NCBI GenBank assembly: GCA_902622875.1
Contig: CACNRW010000014.1
Coordinates: 1 to 44,106, forward strand
Length of the DNA stretch: 44,106 bases
DNA from: an uncultured SAR116 cluster alpha proteobacterium
GTDB lineage: Bacteria; Pseudomonadota; Alphaproteobacteria; Puniceispirillales; Marisalimonadaceae
Direction: 5' to 3'
The notes under the pieces were generated by a model. It was not told the DNA's origin. It was given only the letters and a program-made list of their open reading frames with translations, and did not search any database. The position numbers were made by a program, and so were the translations under genes. Numbering within the stretch: position 1 is the first letter of the stretch; the number at the start of each line of letters is the position of its first letter. Of this stretch, positions 17,630 to 25,874 are shown in pieces.

Positions 17630-18361
17630 TTAAAAATTAAATGGTGGCAATTTTTTTATACTTTTTTTGAGAGATTCTCCCCAGCCATTAGAAATTTTCT
17701 GGAAATAAGGATCATTCTTCTCTATTCTAATTTGTTTGTTAACTTGATATTGATCTTTTTTCATAGTGCAAATATCTATTGGCATTCCAACAGAAACATT
17801 AGCTTTCATGGTACTATCAAAAGATACCAATAAAAGTTTTATAGAGTCACCAAAAGTTGCATCTTGTTCCAATGCTCGTACTAAAATAGGCTTCCCATAT
17901 TTAGTCTCACCAATTTGAAAAAAAGGTTGATCCTCAGATGCTTCAATAAAATTACCTTCAGGATAAATCAAAAATAACTTATGGGTTTGTCCCTTAAATT
18001 GCCCGCCAAGTATAAATGTAGACGAATAGGGATTTTCACCAGCTTGTCCATCAGATGCGTATTCACTTGAAATATTTCTTAAAATTTTACCTATAATTCT
18101 TGCTACTTGAAACATTGAATTTGCTTTTAGAATGTTTTTTTCGTTATTTTCGTGGTCTTGAATACCTTCATTGATTAGATTAATAGTAGCTTGTGACGTT
18201 GCTAAATTTCCAGATGTAAGTAAAACAATGCATTTTTCGTTATCTTCGTGCCAATTAAACATCTTTTTATTAGTATTTATATTATCTATACCCGCATTAG
18301 TTAGAGTATCTGAGATAAAAACTAAGCCACGATTTAATTTAAGTCCTACACAGTAAGTCAT
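17630..18361 (-). CDS. Anbu: proteasome-type N-terminal-threonine peptidase
   Basis: The 243-residue product is a proteasome/HslV-superfamily protein of the Anbu (ancestral beta subunit) type. After removal of Met the chain begins with Thr1 (TYCVGLKL), Asp17 lies in ISDTLTNAG, and lysines at 31-32 stand where the proteasome Lys33 is expected; together these make the Ntn-hydrolase centre. No long propeptide is present. SGNLATSQATI and STFILGGQFKGQ are further family segments. Known Anbu proteins form open-ring or helical assemblies, with weak or undetected peptidase activity reported. It is the last gene of the cluster with ATP-grasp, alpha-E and transglutaminase-like proteins, the standard partner set. 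Confidence 0.93.
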   Translation of the reverse strand: MTYCVGLKLNRGLVFISDTLTNAGIDNINTNKKMFNWHEDNEKCIVLLTSGNLATSQATINLINEGIQDHENNEKNILKANSMFQVARIIGKILRNISSEYASDGQAGENPYSSTFILGGQFKGQTHKLFLIYPEGNFIEASEDQPFFQIGETKYGKPILVRALEQDATFGDSIKLLLVSFDSTMKANVSVGMPIDICTMKKDQYQVNKQIRIEKNDPYFQKISNGWGESLKKSIKKLPPFNF

Positions 18362-18373
18362 TTTTTATCCAAC

Positions 18374-19183
18374 TTATTGATCCAATTTTTCAATACTTAA
18401 CTCTAAATTTTGATTTTCAACGAATACACCATTAATAACACCTCTAACTGGCGCAATGTTATTATAATCAAAACCTTTTGCTATAACAACGTAACTATCA
18501 TCAGGAGAAACACCGTTGGATATATCAAAACCTATCCATCCTAAATCTTCAACAAAAACCTCAGCCCAGGCGTGCATAGCAAGATTTTGATTTTTGTTTT
18601 TTGGTAGAAAAAAACCACTTACATACCTGCATGGTAATTTATTTAGTCGAAGGATAGATAAAAATATATGAGTATGATCTTGACAAACTCCTACTTTATT
18701 TCTGAATGCTTCTTCAGCATTGGTCTTATAATCAGTTTTTCCACTTTTATATTTGATATTGGTTTTAATTTTATTAGATAAAGTATGAAGACTTTTAATT
18801 AAATCACTGAAATCTATAGGATTTTTTTTATAAAAGCTAAATATATTATTACCTGGCTTCGTAAGTTTAGTGTCAGATGTATAACACCAAAGTGGTAAGT
18901 CTTGTTTAGATGTTTTAGTAATTCCACTAGTGTTTTTAGTTTCAATCTCTCCAACAACATCATATTTAATTTTTGTGGAATTACTTTCTATGCTCACTAA
19001 ATCGACTAAGTTACCAAAATGATCAGATGAACTAAGTTCCTTTTTACCTCCTTCAATATTAATATCCCAAAATCTAATTATTTGATTGTCGTCATTTTGT
19101 GGAGTTAGTATTAATTTGTTATAACCAAAATTAACTATACCATTAATATCATAATTTATTTTTTGCTGAATTTTTAAAATCAT
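18374..19183 (-). CDS. Transglutaminase-like cysteine protease-fold protein of the Anbu cluster
   Basis: A 269-residue protein with an N-terminal beta-sandwich (about 1-100) and a transglutaminase-core domain. The triad is visible: Cys167 in NKVGVCQDHTHIF, His204 in AMHAWAEVF and Asp220 in IGFDISNG. The family can act as thiol peptidase or acyl transferase; here it probably trims or transfers peptide or isopeptide bonds made by the neighbouring ATP-grasp enzyme (inference). No signal peptide is seen, so it is cytoplasmic. It starts five bases after the alpha-E gene and ends 12 bases before Anbu. Confidence 0.92.
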   Translation of the reverse strand: MILKIQQKINYDINGIVNFGYNKLILTPQNDDNQIIRFWDINIEGGKKELSSSDHFGNLVDLVSIESNSTKIKYDVVGEIETKNTSGITKTSKQDLPLWCYTSDTKLTKPGNNIFSFYKKNPIDFSDLIKSLHTLSNKIKTNIKYKSGKTDYKTNAEEAFRNKVGVCQDHTHIFLSILRLNKLPCRYVSGFFLPKNKNQNLAMHAWAEVFVEDLGWIGFDISNGVSPDDSYVVIAKGFDYNNIAPVRGVINGVFVENQNLELSIEKLDQ

Positions 19184-19188
19184 AATTT

Positions 19189-20115
19189 TTAATGAAAATT
19201 AAATTCATCCTCTATTTCATTAGCTAATTTCATATTTAATTCTATTAGATCATTTAAAAATGAATAATTATTAGAAAACATTTTTCTTGATTTTATTTTT
19301 TTATGAATATTTTGTGCTGTTTTATAGCATTTGCTCTTATAAATATTCCTACTAAGTATGATTTTTATACAACTTATAGTTTCTTGAATAGAAAACATTA
19401 ATGATCTTGGCATATCTTTATCCGATATTAGAAAATTTGACACTTTTTTAGAGTTTATTGTATTTTGATTTTTCCACATAAAGGATCTATATGATGAAAT
19501 AGATCTTAAAATCATTTCTAATTGAAAATTATTGTAATTTTCTAATCCATATAACTTTTCTTCAACGAGTAAATACTGTCTTGTATTCAATATTCTTGCA
19601 GTGTTATTAAATTTTTCGATATATGTGCCTAAACTACAAAAACTTAAAATTTCGTCTTTCAACATAGTTTTCTGTAAAAAACCATAAATAAGGGCAATTT
19701 TTTCTCTAATATTTTTTATAATGGCTTGGACTTTGTTTTCAGTTACATTTTTTTTAGTCTGTTCCTTAAGGTATAGCCAGCAAGTATTGATCGACTCCCA
19801 AACTTCAAGAGTAATAGCAACTCTAGACCTTCTTGCATTTTCTCTTGCTTTTGAAATTAATAGATAAATATTATTAGAGTTTTTTTCATCTTTAAACATA
19901 AAGTTTATAATTTTTAGACTGTCTAGTTGTGTATTATTTTTTCCGAAAAATTGCCTAATTGAATTGGTTTTAAGAATTGCATCCCATTCGTTTTTTAAAT
20001 TTTTTGAAGAAATGAGATGGAGTTGAAAACCACTTTCTATTAAACAAAGAATATTCTCAGCCCTTTCAATATACCTAAACATCCAAAACAAGGAATCTGC
20101 AGTACTACCTAACAT
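19189..20115 (-). CDS. Alpha-E domain protein (DUF403)
   Basis: The 308-residue, almost wholly helical protein opens with LGSTADSLFWMFRYIERAEN, the hallmark of the alpha-E family. Further conserved patches are ARENARRSRVAITLEVWESI and RSLMFSIQETISCIK. No enzymatic motif is known in the family; it is always found with circularly permuted ATP-grasp and transglutaminase-like genes and may be a scaffold or substrate carrier (inference). Its start overlaps the stop of the ATP-grasp gene by one base (TAATG), so the two are translationally coupled. Confidence 0.92.
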   Translation of the reverse strand: MLGSTADSLFWMFRYIERAENILCLIESGFQLHLISSKNLKNEWDAILKTNSIRQFFGKNNTQLDSLKIINFMFKDEKNSNNIYLLISKARENARRSRVAITLEVWESINTCWLYLKEQTKKNVTENKVQAIIKNIREKIALIYGFLQKTMLKDEILSFCSLGTYIEKFNNTARILNTRQYLLVEEKLYGLENYNNFQLEMILRSISSYRSFMWKNQNTINSKKVSNFLISDKDMPRSLMFSIQETISCIKIILSRNIYKSKCYKTAQNIHKKIKSRKMFSNNYSFLNDLIELNMKLANEIEDEFNFH

Positions 20116-21542
20116 TATTCACCTAATATCCAAGTATCTTTAGTACCACCGCCTTGGCTGGAATTAACTACTAAAGAATTTTTTTTTAATGCTACTCTTG
20201 TAAGACCTCCATTTGTTACAGACACACCGTCGTTTGATAATAAAGCAAATGGTCTCAAATCAACATGTCTCGGAGATAAACCTTTTTTGGTAAAGATTGG
20301 GCAGGTAGACAACGAAAGCGTTGGTTGAGCAATATAATTATTTGGATTTTTTAAAATTTTATTTTTAAATTCAGAAATTTCACTTTTATTGGATAACGGA
20401 CCAATCAACATACCATATCCACCAGATCCATGTACCTCTTTTACGACTAAATCACCTATAAAATCTAATACGTATTTTAAATCATTTTGATCACTGCATT
20501 TAAAAGTTTTCACGTTTTTTAATATAGCTTTTTCACCAAGGTAAAAATTTATTATTTCTGGGATATAAGAATATATAGCTTTATCGTCAGCTATTCCAGT
20601 TCCTGGTGCATTTGCTATTGTAATATTTTTGTTTCTATAGACTTCCATTAAACCAGGTACACCTAGAAAACTATCTTCTTTGAATGTTAGGGGATCTAAA
20701 TATTCGTCATCAACTCTTCTGTATAAAATGTCAATTTTTTCCCATCCTCTAATAGTTTTCATTTTTAAAAATTTATCAACAACTCTTAAATCTTTTCCTT
20801 CAACTAATTCTGCGCCTAATTGATCAGCTAAAAAGGCGTGCTCAAAAAAAGCAGAATTATGAACGCCTGGTGTAAGAACAGCAATATTAGGTTCTTTTTT
20901 TCGACTCAAAGGTGAACAATTTTTTAAAATTTTGGATAATTTATTAGGGTAATCTCTATTATCAGTTACAGCGTATTTAGAAAATAAATCAGGAAACAAT
21001 TTCATCATAGTATCTCTATTTTCAATCATATAAGAAACACCTGAGGGAACTCTCACATTATCTTCTAAAACATAAAAATCATTTTTCTCCGTTTTTATTA
21101 AGTCAATTCCAGATATATGATTATATATTTTATTAGGAGGAGTAAGACCCATCATTTCAGGAAAAAATGCAGAATTATTTTTTAATAAACTTATCGGTAT
21201 TATACCTGAATTGATAATTTCTTGATTTGAATATATATCATTAAGAAACAAGTTAATTGCAACAACTCTTTGAGTTATGCCCTTAACAATTTTTTCCCAT
21301 TCTCTTCTATTTATTATTCTAGGTACAATATCGAATGGTATAAGATTTTCGTCATCATTGCTATCAGAATAAACTTTAAATGTAATTCCAGTATCTTTAA
21401 AAAATTTAAAAGCTTCTGAATTTTTTTTTGTTAAATTAGAAAAGTCTTGATTGTTAAACCAATTATAATATTTTTTATAATTTGTTCTAACTGATTCGTC
21501 GCTAATAAAAGCTTCATCGATATTTTTAATCTTGTAGACCAT
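20115..21542 (-). CDS. Circularly permuted ATP-grasp protein of the Anbu cluster
   Basis: The 475-residue protein belongs to the circularly permuted ATP-grasp family (DUF404/DUF407 type), thought to be amidoligases that join amino acids or peptides with ATP. Signatures are VLEDNVRVPSGVSYM, ILYRRVDDEYLDPLTF, NAPGTGIADDKAIY, VKEVHGSGGYGMLIGP (near residue 375) and the C-terminal VVNSSQGGGTKDTW. Length fits the family. It is the first gene of the four-gene cluster and has 210 bases upstream shared with the divergent antiporter. Its true substrate is unknown. Confidence 0.93.
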   Translation of the reverse strand: MVYKIKNIDEAFISDESVRTNYKKYYNWFNNQDFSNLTKKNSEAFKFFKDTGITFKVYSDSNDDENLIPFDIVPRIINRREWEKIVKGITQRVVAINLFLNDIYSNQEIINSGIIPISLLKNNSAFFPEMMGLTPPNKIYNHISGIDLIKTEKNDFYVLEDNVRVPSGVSYMIENRDTMMKLFPDLFSKYAVTDNRDYPNKLSKILKNCSPLSRKKEPNIAVLTPGVHNSAFFEHAFLADQLGAELVEGKDLRVVDKFLKMKTIRGWEKIDILYRRVDDEYLDPLTFKEDSFLGVPGLMEVYRNKNITIANAPGTGIADDKAIYSYIPEIINFYLGEKAILKNVKTFKCSDQNDLKYVLDFIGDLVVKEVHGSGGYGMLIGPLSNKSEISEFKNKILKNPNNYIAQPTLSLSTCPIFTKKGLSPRHVDLRPFALLSNDGVSVTNGGLTRVALKKNSLVVNSSQGGGTKDTWILGE

Positions 21543-21752
21543 GAAAATAGTCTTTATAAATAATATTTTTAGTCATATCATAATTACTTTCAACGAATTT
21601 CATAATAAATCAAAATTTTATTAAGATCATAAACAATTGTAATTTTTAAAATAATGCCTAATAATTAAGCTCAAATTTATCTTTATGATAAAATAATTAT
21701 CTAATTTTTTGTTATGATTTAATTATTTTTAACAGTTTTATATAAAATTATT

Positions 21753-23297
21753 ATGGAAATGTTTTTATTTTGGATGGGTGGCGCATTAATTTGCGGACAA
21801 GTTTTTAAAATTTTATCTTTACCAATCTTAATTGGTTTTATCTTCTCTGGTCTTTTATTCAAATATTTTAATTTTGCTGATGTTAATAGTTTACTTGATT
21901 TTCCTTCAAAAATTGGTGTTGAGTTACTATTGTTTTCTATTGGCCTCAAAGTTAAACCTTCGGCTTTTCTAAATTTTACCTTTTTAAAAGTCTTTTTTAT
22001 TCATGCGGCAGTTGTAAGTTTTGTTTATTTTTTTTTAATTAACTTAAACGTTAACTTAGAAGTTAAGGTTCTGTTATGTATAGCTTTAACTTTTTCAAGT
22101 ACAATTATCGCATCTAAATCATTAGAAGATAGACAAGAAATTAATTCGTTTCATGGTAGAATTTCTATCTTAATACTTATATTTCAAGATATTTTAGCAT
22201 TAACTTTATTACTGTACACTAGTAGTAATAATTTATCATTTAATACACTATACTTACTTTTTATTCCTTTAGTTATACCTATTTTAAAAAAATTTTTAAT
22301 TAAATTGGAAACAAGTGAGGAATTAGAATTGTTAGCTTCAGTATTAATTGCGTTATTATTAGGAGGTTATCTTTTTGAAAAATTTGGTTTAACTGGTGAA
22401 ATTGGAGCCCTTGTTTTAGGGATGTTACTCTCTAGTTATAAAAGGTCACAAAATTTAGCTGAAAAAATTTGGAGTTTAAGAGAGATTTTATTATTGGGCT
22501 TTTTTATTTCACTGGGAATGAAGTTGAATTTAAGCTTTGAAATTGTTTCGGAGTCATTAATAATAATAATGTTTCTAATTATTAAATTAGTTATACTTTT
22601 TCTCTTATTAATTTTTGTAAATTTAAGAGCTTACTCCTCTTTCTTAATTTCAATTTCACTTTTAACATATTCTGAATTTTCTTTAATTTTGTTAGCTCAC
22701 TGGCTTAAAATTGGAATAGTTGATAATAGCTTATTTGCAGTTTTAGTTTGTTCTGTCAGTTTAAGTTTTATCATTGGGTCTATTTTAAATAAATATATTC
22801 ATGAAATTTATGTAATCTTAGAAAAATATTTAGTAAAGTTTGAAAGAGAAAAACATCATCCAGATGAACAACCTCATACTTGTGGAGAAGCTCAAGTAAT
22901 GATTGTCGGTATGGGTCGAATTGGTAATGCAATATTTGAAAATTTATCTAAAAATAATATTAAAGTGGTTGGTTTTGACGCTAACACTGACCTTTCTCTA
23001 GATCTTTTGAAACAAGGAAAAAGAGTATCCTTTGCAGATGCCGAAGACCCAGGTTTTTGGTCTAAATTAAGGTTTGGTAAATTAACAACTATTATCCTTG
23101 CTTTGCCTGAGTTTCATGCTCAAAATTGGTCGGTAAAACAGGCTAGAAAATATGGTTTTAAAGGAAGAATAATAGTACCTACAAGATCTCAGGGTAATCC
23201 AGATTTATTAAAATCGTCTGGTGCAGATGAAATTTATGATGCCTACGATGCTGCTGGTATTGGTGTAACTGAATCTTTTCTGAGGCATAACGAATAA
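21753..23297 (+). CDS. CPA2-type cation/proton antiporter with RCK NAD-binding domain (KefB/YbaL-like)
   Basis: The first 360 or so residues are about 12 hydrophobic segments of a sodium/proton-exchanger domain, with LSLPILIGFIFSGLLFKY and GEIGALVLGMLLSS as family signatures. A cytoplasmic RCK/TrkA-N domain follows, with the Rossmann motif VMIVGMGRIGNAIFENL near residues 380-395. The protein probably exports K+ or exchanges cations for protons under control of a nucleotide bound by the RCK domain. Length 514 is shorter than KefB/KefC (about 600), closer to compact YbaL-like forms. It is divergent from the Anbu cluster, with a 210-base intergenic region between. Confidence 0.88.
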   Translation: MEMFLFWMGGALICGQVFKILSLPILIGFIFSGLLFKYFNFADVNSLLDFPSKIGVELLLFSIGLKVKPSAFLNFTFLKVFFIHAAVVSFVYFFLINLNVNLEVKVLLCIALTFSSTIIASKSLEDRQEINSFHGRISILILIFQDILALTLLLYTSSNNLSFNTLYLLFIPLVIPILKKFLIKLETSEELELLASVLIALLLGGYLFEKFGLTGEIGALVLGMLLSSYKRSQNLAEKIWSLREILLLGFFISLGMKLNLSFEIVSESLIIIMFLIIKLVILFLLLIFVNLRAYSSFLISISLLTYSEFSLILLAHWLKIGIVDNSLFAVLVCSVSLSFIIGSILNKYIHEIYVILEKYLVKFEREKHHPDEQPHTCGEAQVMIVGMGRIGNAIFENLSKNNIKVVGFDANTDLSLDLLKQGKRVSFADAEDPGFWSKLRFGKLTTIILALPEFHAQNWSVKQARKYGFKGRIIVPTRSQGNPDLLKSSGADEIYDAYDAAGIGVTESFLRHNE

Positions 23298-23340
23298 ATT
23301 TTGCTACAATTTTATTATATTTCGATTCAAGGATAAACCC

Positions 23341-23769
23341 ATGAAAAATGAATTACCAACAGAAACTATTACTATTGATAATATTGAAAGAATATATGAT
23401 TTTATTTTTGCTCCCTATGTAAAACAACTAAAATTATCTTTTTTAGAAATTGAAGAGGGAAGGGTAGTAGCTAGGTTAGAAAACTCAAAAGAATATCAAT
23501 TTGTCACTGGTGCTCTCTCTGGACAGGTGATAATGTCTGTTATTGACACAACTATGTCAATTGCCATGAACACATCCTTAAAATCACAGAGAGGTACACT
23601 TTCACAAAATAATAACTTTATACGTCCTGCATTTGGAGATTATTTTATTATTGAAAGTGTAGTTCAAAGATTTGGGAGTACTATCGCAATTGGAGAAACA
23701 AAAGTATATTCTGAAAATAATAAAAATGATATATTATGTCACGCAACCTCAACATTTCCGCTTAAGTAA
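23341..23769 (+). CDS. PaaI-like hotdog-fold thioesterase
   Basis: A 142-residue hotdog-fold protein with the PaaI/YdiI layout: GALSGQVIMSVIDTTMSIAMN (central helix with the catalytic-type Asp) and NNNFIRPAFGDYFIIES. Such enzymes hydrolyse acyl-CoA thioesters; the substrate cannot be told from sequence. AAGGA lies nine bases before the ATG. It stands between the antiporter (43-base gap) and a broken oxidoreductase gene (24-base gap). Confidence 0.87.
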   Translation: MKNELPTETITIDNIERIYDFIFAPYVKQLKLSFLEIEEGRVVARLENSKEYQFVTGALSGQVIMSVIDTTMSIAMNTSLKSQRGTLSQNNNFIRPAFGDYFIIESVVQRFGSTIAIGETKVYSENNKNDILCHATSTFPLK

Positions 23770-23793
23770 CTCTAATATAAAGATTAATAAGTC

Positions 23794-24759
23794 ATGAAAA
23801 TGACAACTAGTATAGCCATTATTGGTTTGGGTATAATCAGCACTCGTAAGATGAAGCTTATGAGGTTACACAAAAAATTTAGACCAGATTATTTGTGGGA
23901 TCCCAGCTCAATTGCTTGTGAAAATTCGATAAAACTAGATTGTAAATCAAAAATTATGAAAAGTGTTAATGAGGCGATTGAAAAAACAGACTTTGTTTAT
24001 TTAGTATGCGCACCAACTGTAAGGGAAATATATGCTATTAAAACTGTTGATATGGGAAAAGCTCTTTTTTTAGAAAAACCATTTGGCATAAACATTCAAG
24101 AAAGTAGAAATTTTATTAAAAAACTTCAAAATTATGATGTTCCCATGGCTGTGAATTTTACAGAAGCTGTTGGTGTTCCTATAGCTGATTTATTGGCTAG
24201 TAAAAATAGTGGTGAAATGTGAGATATGCTAAGTGTTGATATTATTGTTACATACTTTTCTTGGCCACGTGAATGGCAAAAAGAAGCGGATTGGCTTAGG
24301 TTTAAAAAAGAGGGTGGTATGACAAGAGAGGTAATATCTCATTTTATATTTTTCACTGAACGTGTTTTAGGTCCTCTTAAACTAATTTGGGCTAATATCT
24401 CATATCCTAAAAATCAAGAATTATGTAAAACTTGTGTTTTTGCAAAATTAGAAAATGAAAATGGTTTGCCCGTTAATATTTTTGCAAGTGTTGGTGGCAT
24501 GCAACCAGATCGACAGGAACTTATAATCAAAAGGTCTAAAAAAAATAAAAAAATTTCAGAATTTTATAGAGATTTAGTATCTGCTGGTGATAATTTTATT
24601 CCTCAAAGGGGAGAACATAAAAATCCAAGAGCGGTGAGTTTAAAGGCTCAACTTGATAACTTGGTTCTTAAAATAAATAATAAACCTAATAGTTTAGCTA
24701 CAATTAAGGAGGCGTTTAGAGTACAAAAATTAGTTGAAGATGTATTGTCAAAAATTTAA
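23794..24759 (+). pseudogene. Gfo/Idh/MocA-family oxidoreductase interrupted by an in-frame TGA
   Basis: Two same-frame halves (142 and 177 residues) make one NAD(P)-dependent sugar-type dehydrogenase of about 320 residues. The N-terminal half has the Rossmann motif IAIIGLGIIS, VYLVCAPTVREIYA and LFLEKPFGINIQ (the EKP motif). The C-terminal half has VTYFSWPREWQ and KKEGGMTREVISHFIFF. The break is TGA at 24220-24222 in SGEM-stop-DMLSVDI. The family usually has Gly here (GEIGxxxSV), so GGA to TGA is the simplest origin. Both halves otherwise look intact, which points to a recent mutation or a base-call error. The ATG at 24226 could allow reinitiation of a fragment without the cofactor site. Confidence 0.85.
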
Positions 24760-24765
24760 ATTTAT

Positions 24766-25758
24766 TTAATTAGGCAAACTTTTTATCCACTCAACCATTT
24801 TTTTTCTTGCAAACTCTGTTTGCCTTGGTGATAAAATATCTCCAGCAATTACGTGTGAGTACTTGTCATCAAACTCTGACATTTTTACATTTATAGTTTT
24901 TGTTTCACCTCCCCAATTTTCAATAAATTCCAAAGTTTTTTTAGGTTCAACAATTTCGTCATCCATTGAAAAATAAAATAAAGCAGGGTTATTTACATTA
25001 CTAAAGTCTTTATTATTAATTTTTTTGACTAATCTAGCCATAGGTATAAGAGCATTTGTCGGATACGATAATGTCCAAAATTTTTTGTCTAATTCGTTTC
25101 TAGGTTTTATAGTTCTTGTTTTTCCTATAAATAAATGCAACCAATATTCAGTATAAGGCCATGAAATTAAATTGGCTAATTTATGATTTATACCAAAATT
25201 AGGTGAAATAAATATATATCCTAATATTGTTCTTGAAAGACTTTCATCTAATGCTGATATAGCACTCAATGTGCCACCAGTTGAAGTAGAAATTAAAGTT
25301 ACTTTTTGACCAATTCTACTTCCAATTTCAATAGCTTCATGTAGGTCATTAACCCAGTTAGATATAGATGACAAACCCATTGCATCAGAACTTCTTCCGT
25401 GGCCCGTTAATCTTGTATAAAATATATTTGCTCTTATATCTTTTCCGATTAAATCAGGAAGGGGGCGTACTTCTTCTGATGAAGCAGAGAAACCATGTAT
25501 ATATACAATTGAAATTTTAGTTTTAGTATTTTTCTTTCTAGACCAAATTATTTTTTTTTGAACATTTTTTTTTAGATCAGAAAATTGACTTTCTTTATTT
25601 TTTAAATATTGGTCTAAGTCATTTCCAATCAAATTGATATTAAAACTACTTTTAAAATTTATATTATTTTTATGCATAGTGAAAATAAGTGTTATAAAAA
25701 AAATTAAAGCGACTAAGAAAAATATAAATTTGTTTTTGATGACTGAAACACCTTTCAA
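24766..25758 (-). CDS. Membrane-anchored alpha/beta hydrolase (carboxylesterase/lysophospholipase-like)
   Basis: A 330-residue protein with one N-terminal hydrophobic helix (about residues 10-27), a probable uncleaved anchor that places the enzyme in the periplasm. The hydrolase domain has the oxyanion strand VYIHGFSASSEE, LTGHGRSSD, the nucleophile ISTSTGGTL, acid FSMDDEIVEP and His in KYSHVIAGD. The frame starts at TTG (25758); the next in-frame ATG is residue 28 and would delete the anchor. Substrate is unknown. It is convergent with the oxidoreductase remnant and divergent from the acyl-CoA ligase. Confidence 0.8.
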   Translation of the reverse strand: MKGVSVIKNKFIFFLVALIFFITLIFTMHKNNINFKSSFNINLIGNDLDQYLKNKESQFSDLKKNVQKKIIWSRKKNTKTKISIVYIHGFSASSEEVRPLPDLIGKDIRANIFYTRLTGHGRSSDAMGLSSISNWVNDLHEAIEIGSRIGQKVTLISTSTGGTLSAISALDESLSRTILGYIFISPNFGINHKLANLISWPYTEYWLHLFIGKTRTIKPRNELDKKFWTLSYPTNALIPMARLVKKINNKDFSNVNNPALFYFSMDDEIVEPKKTLEFIENWGGETKTINVKMSEFDDKYSHVIAGDILSPRQTEFARKKMVEWIKSLPN

Positions 25759-25874
25759 AATTATAGAATATTCTAATTATAAAAATTAAATAAAACACTT
25801 CTATATTAAAAACTATTGTATATTTAATTAAAAATATGATTAAAAATAATCTAATATTATTTAGGTTAATTTAA

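Noticed and set aside
24220-24222. TGA read as tryptophan (alternative genetic code).
   Set aside because: TGA is used as a normal stop elsewhere in the window (nqrB, nqrC, trpC), Trp is encoded by TGG throughout, and Gly rather than Trp is expected at the interrupted position.
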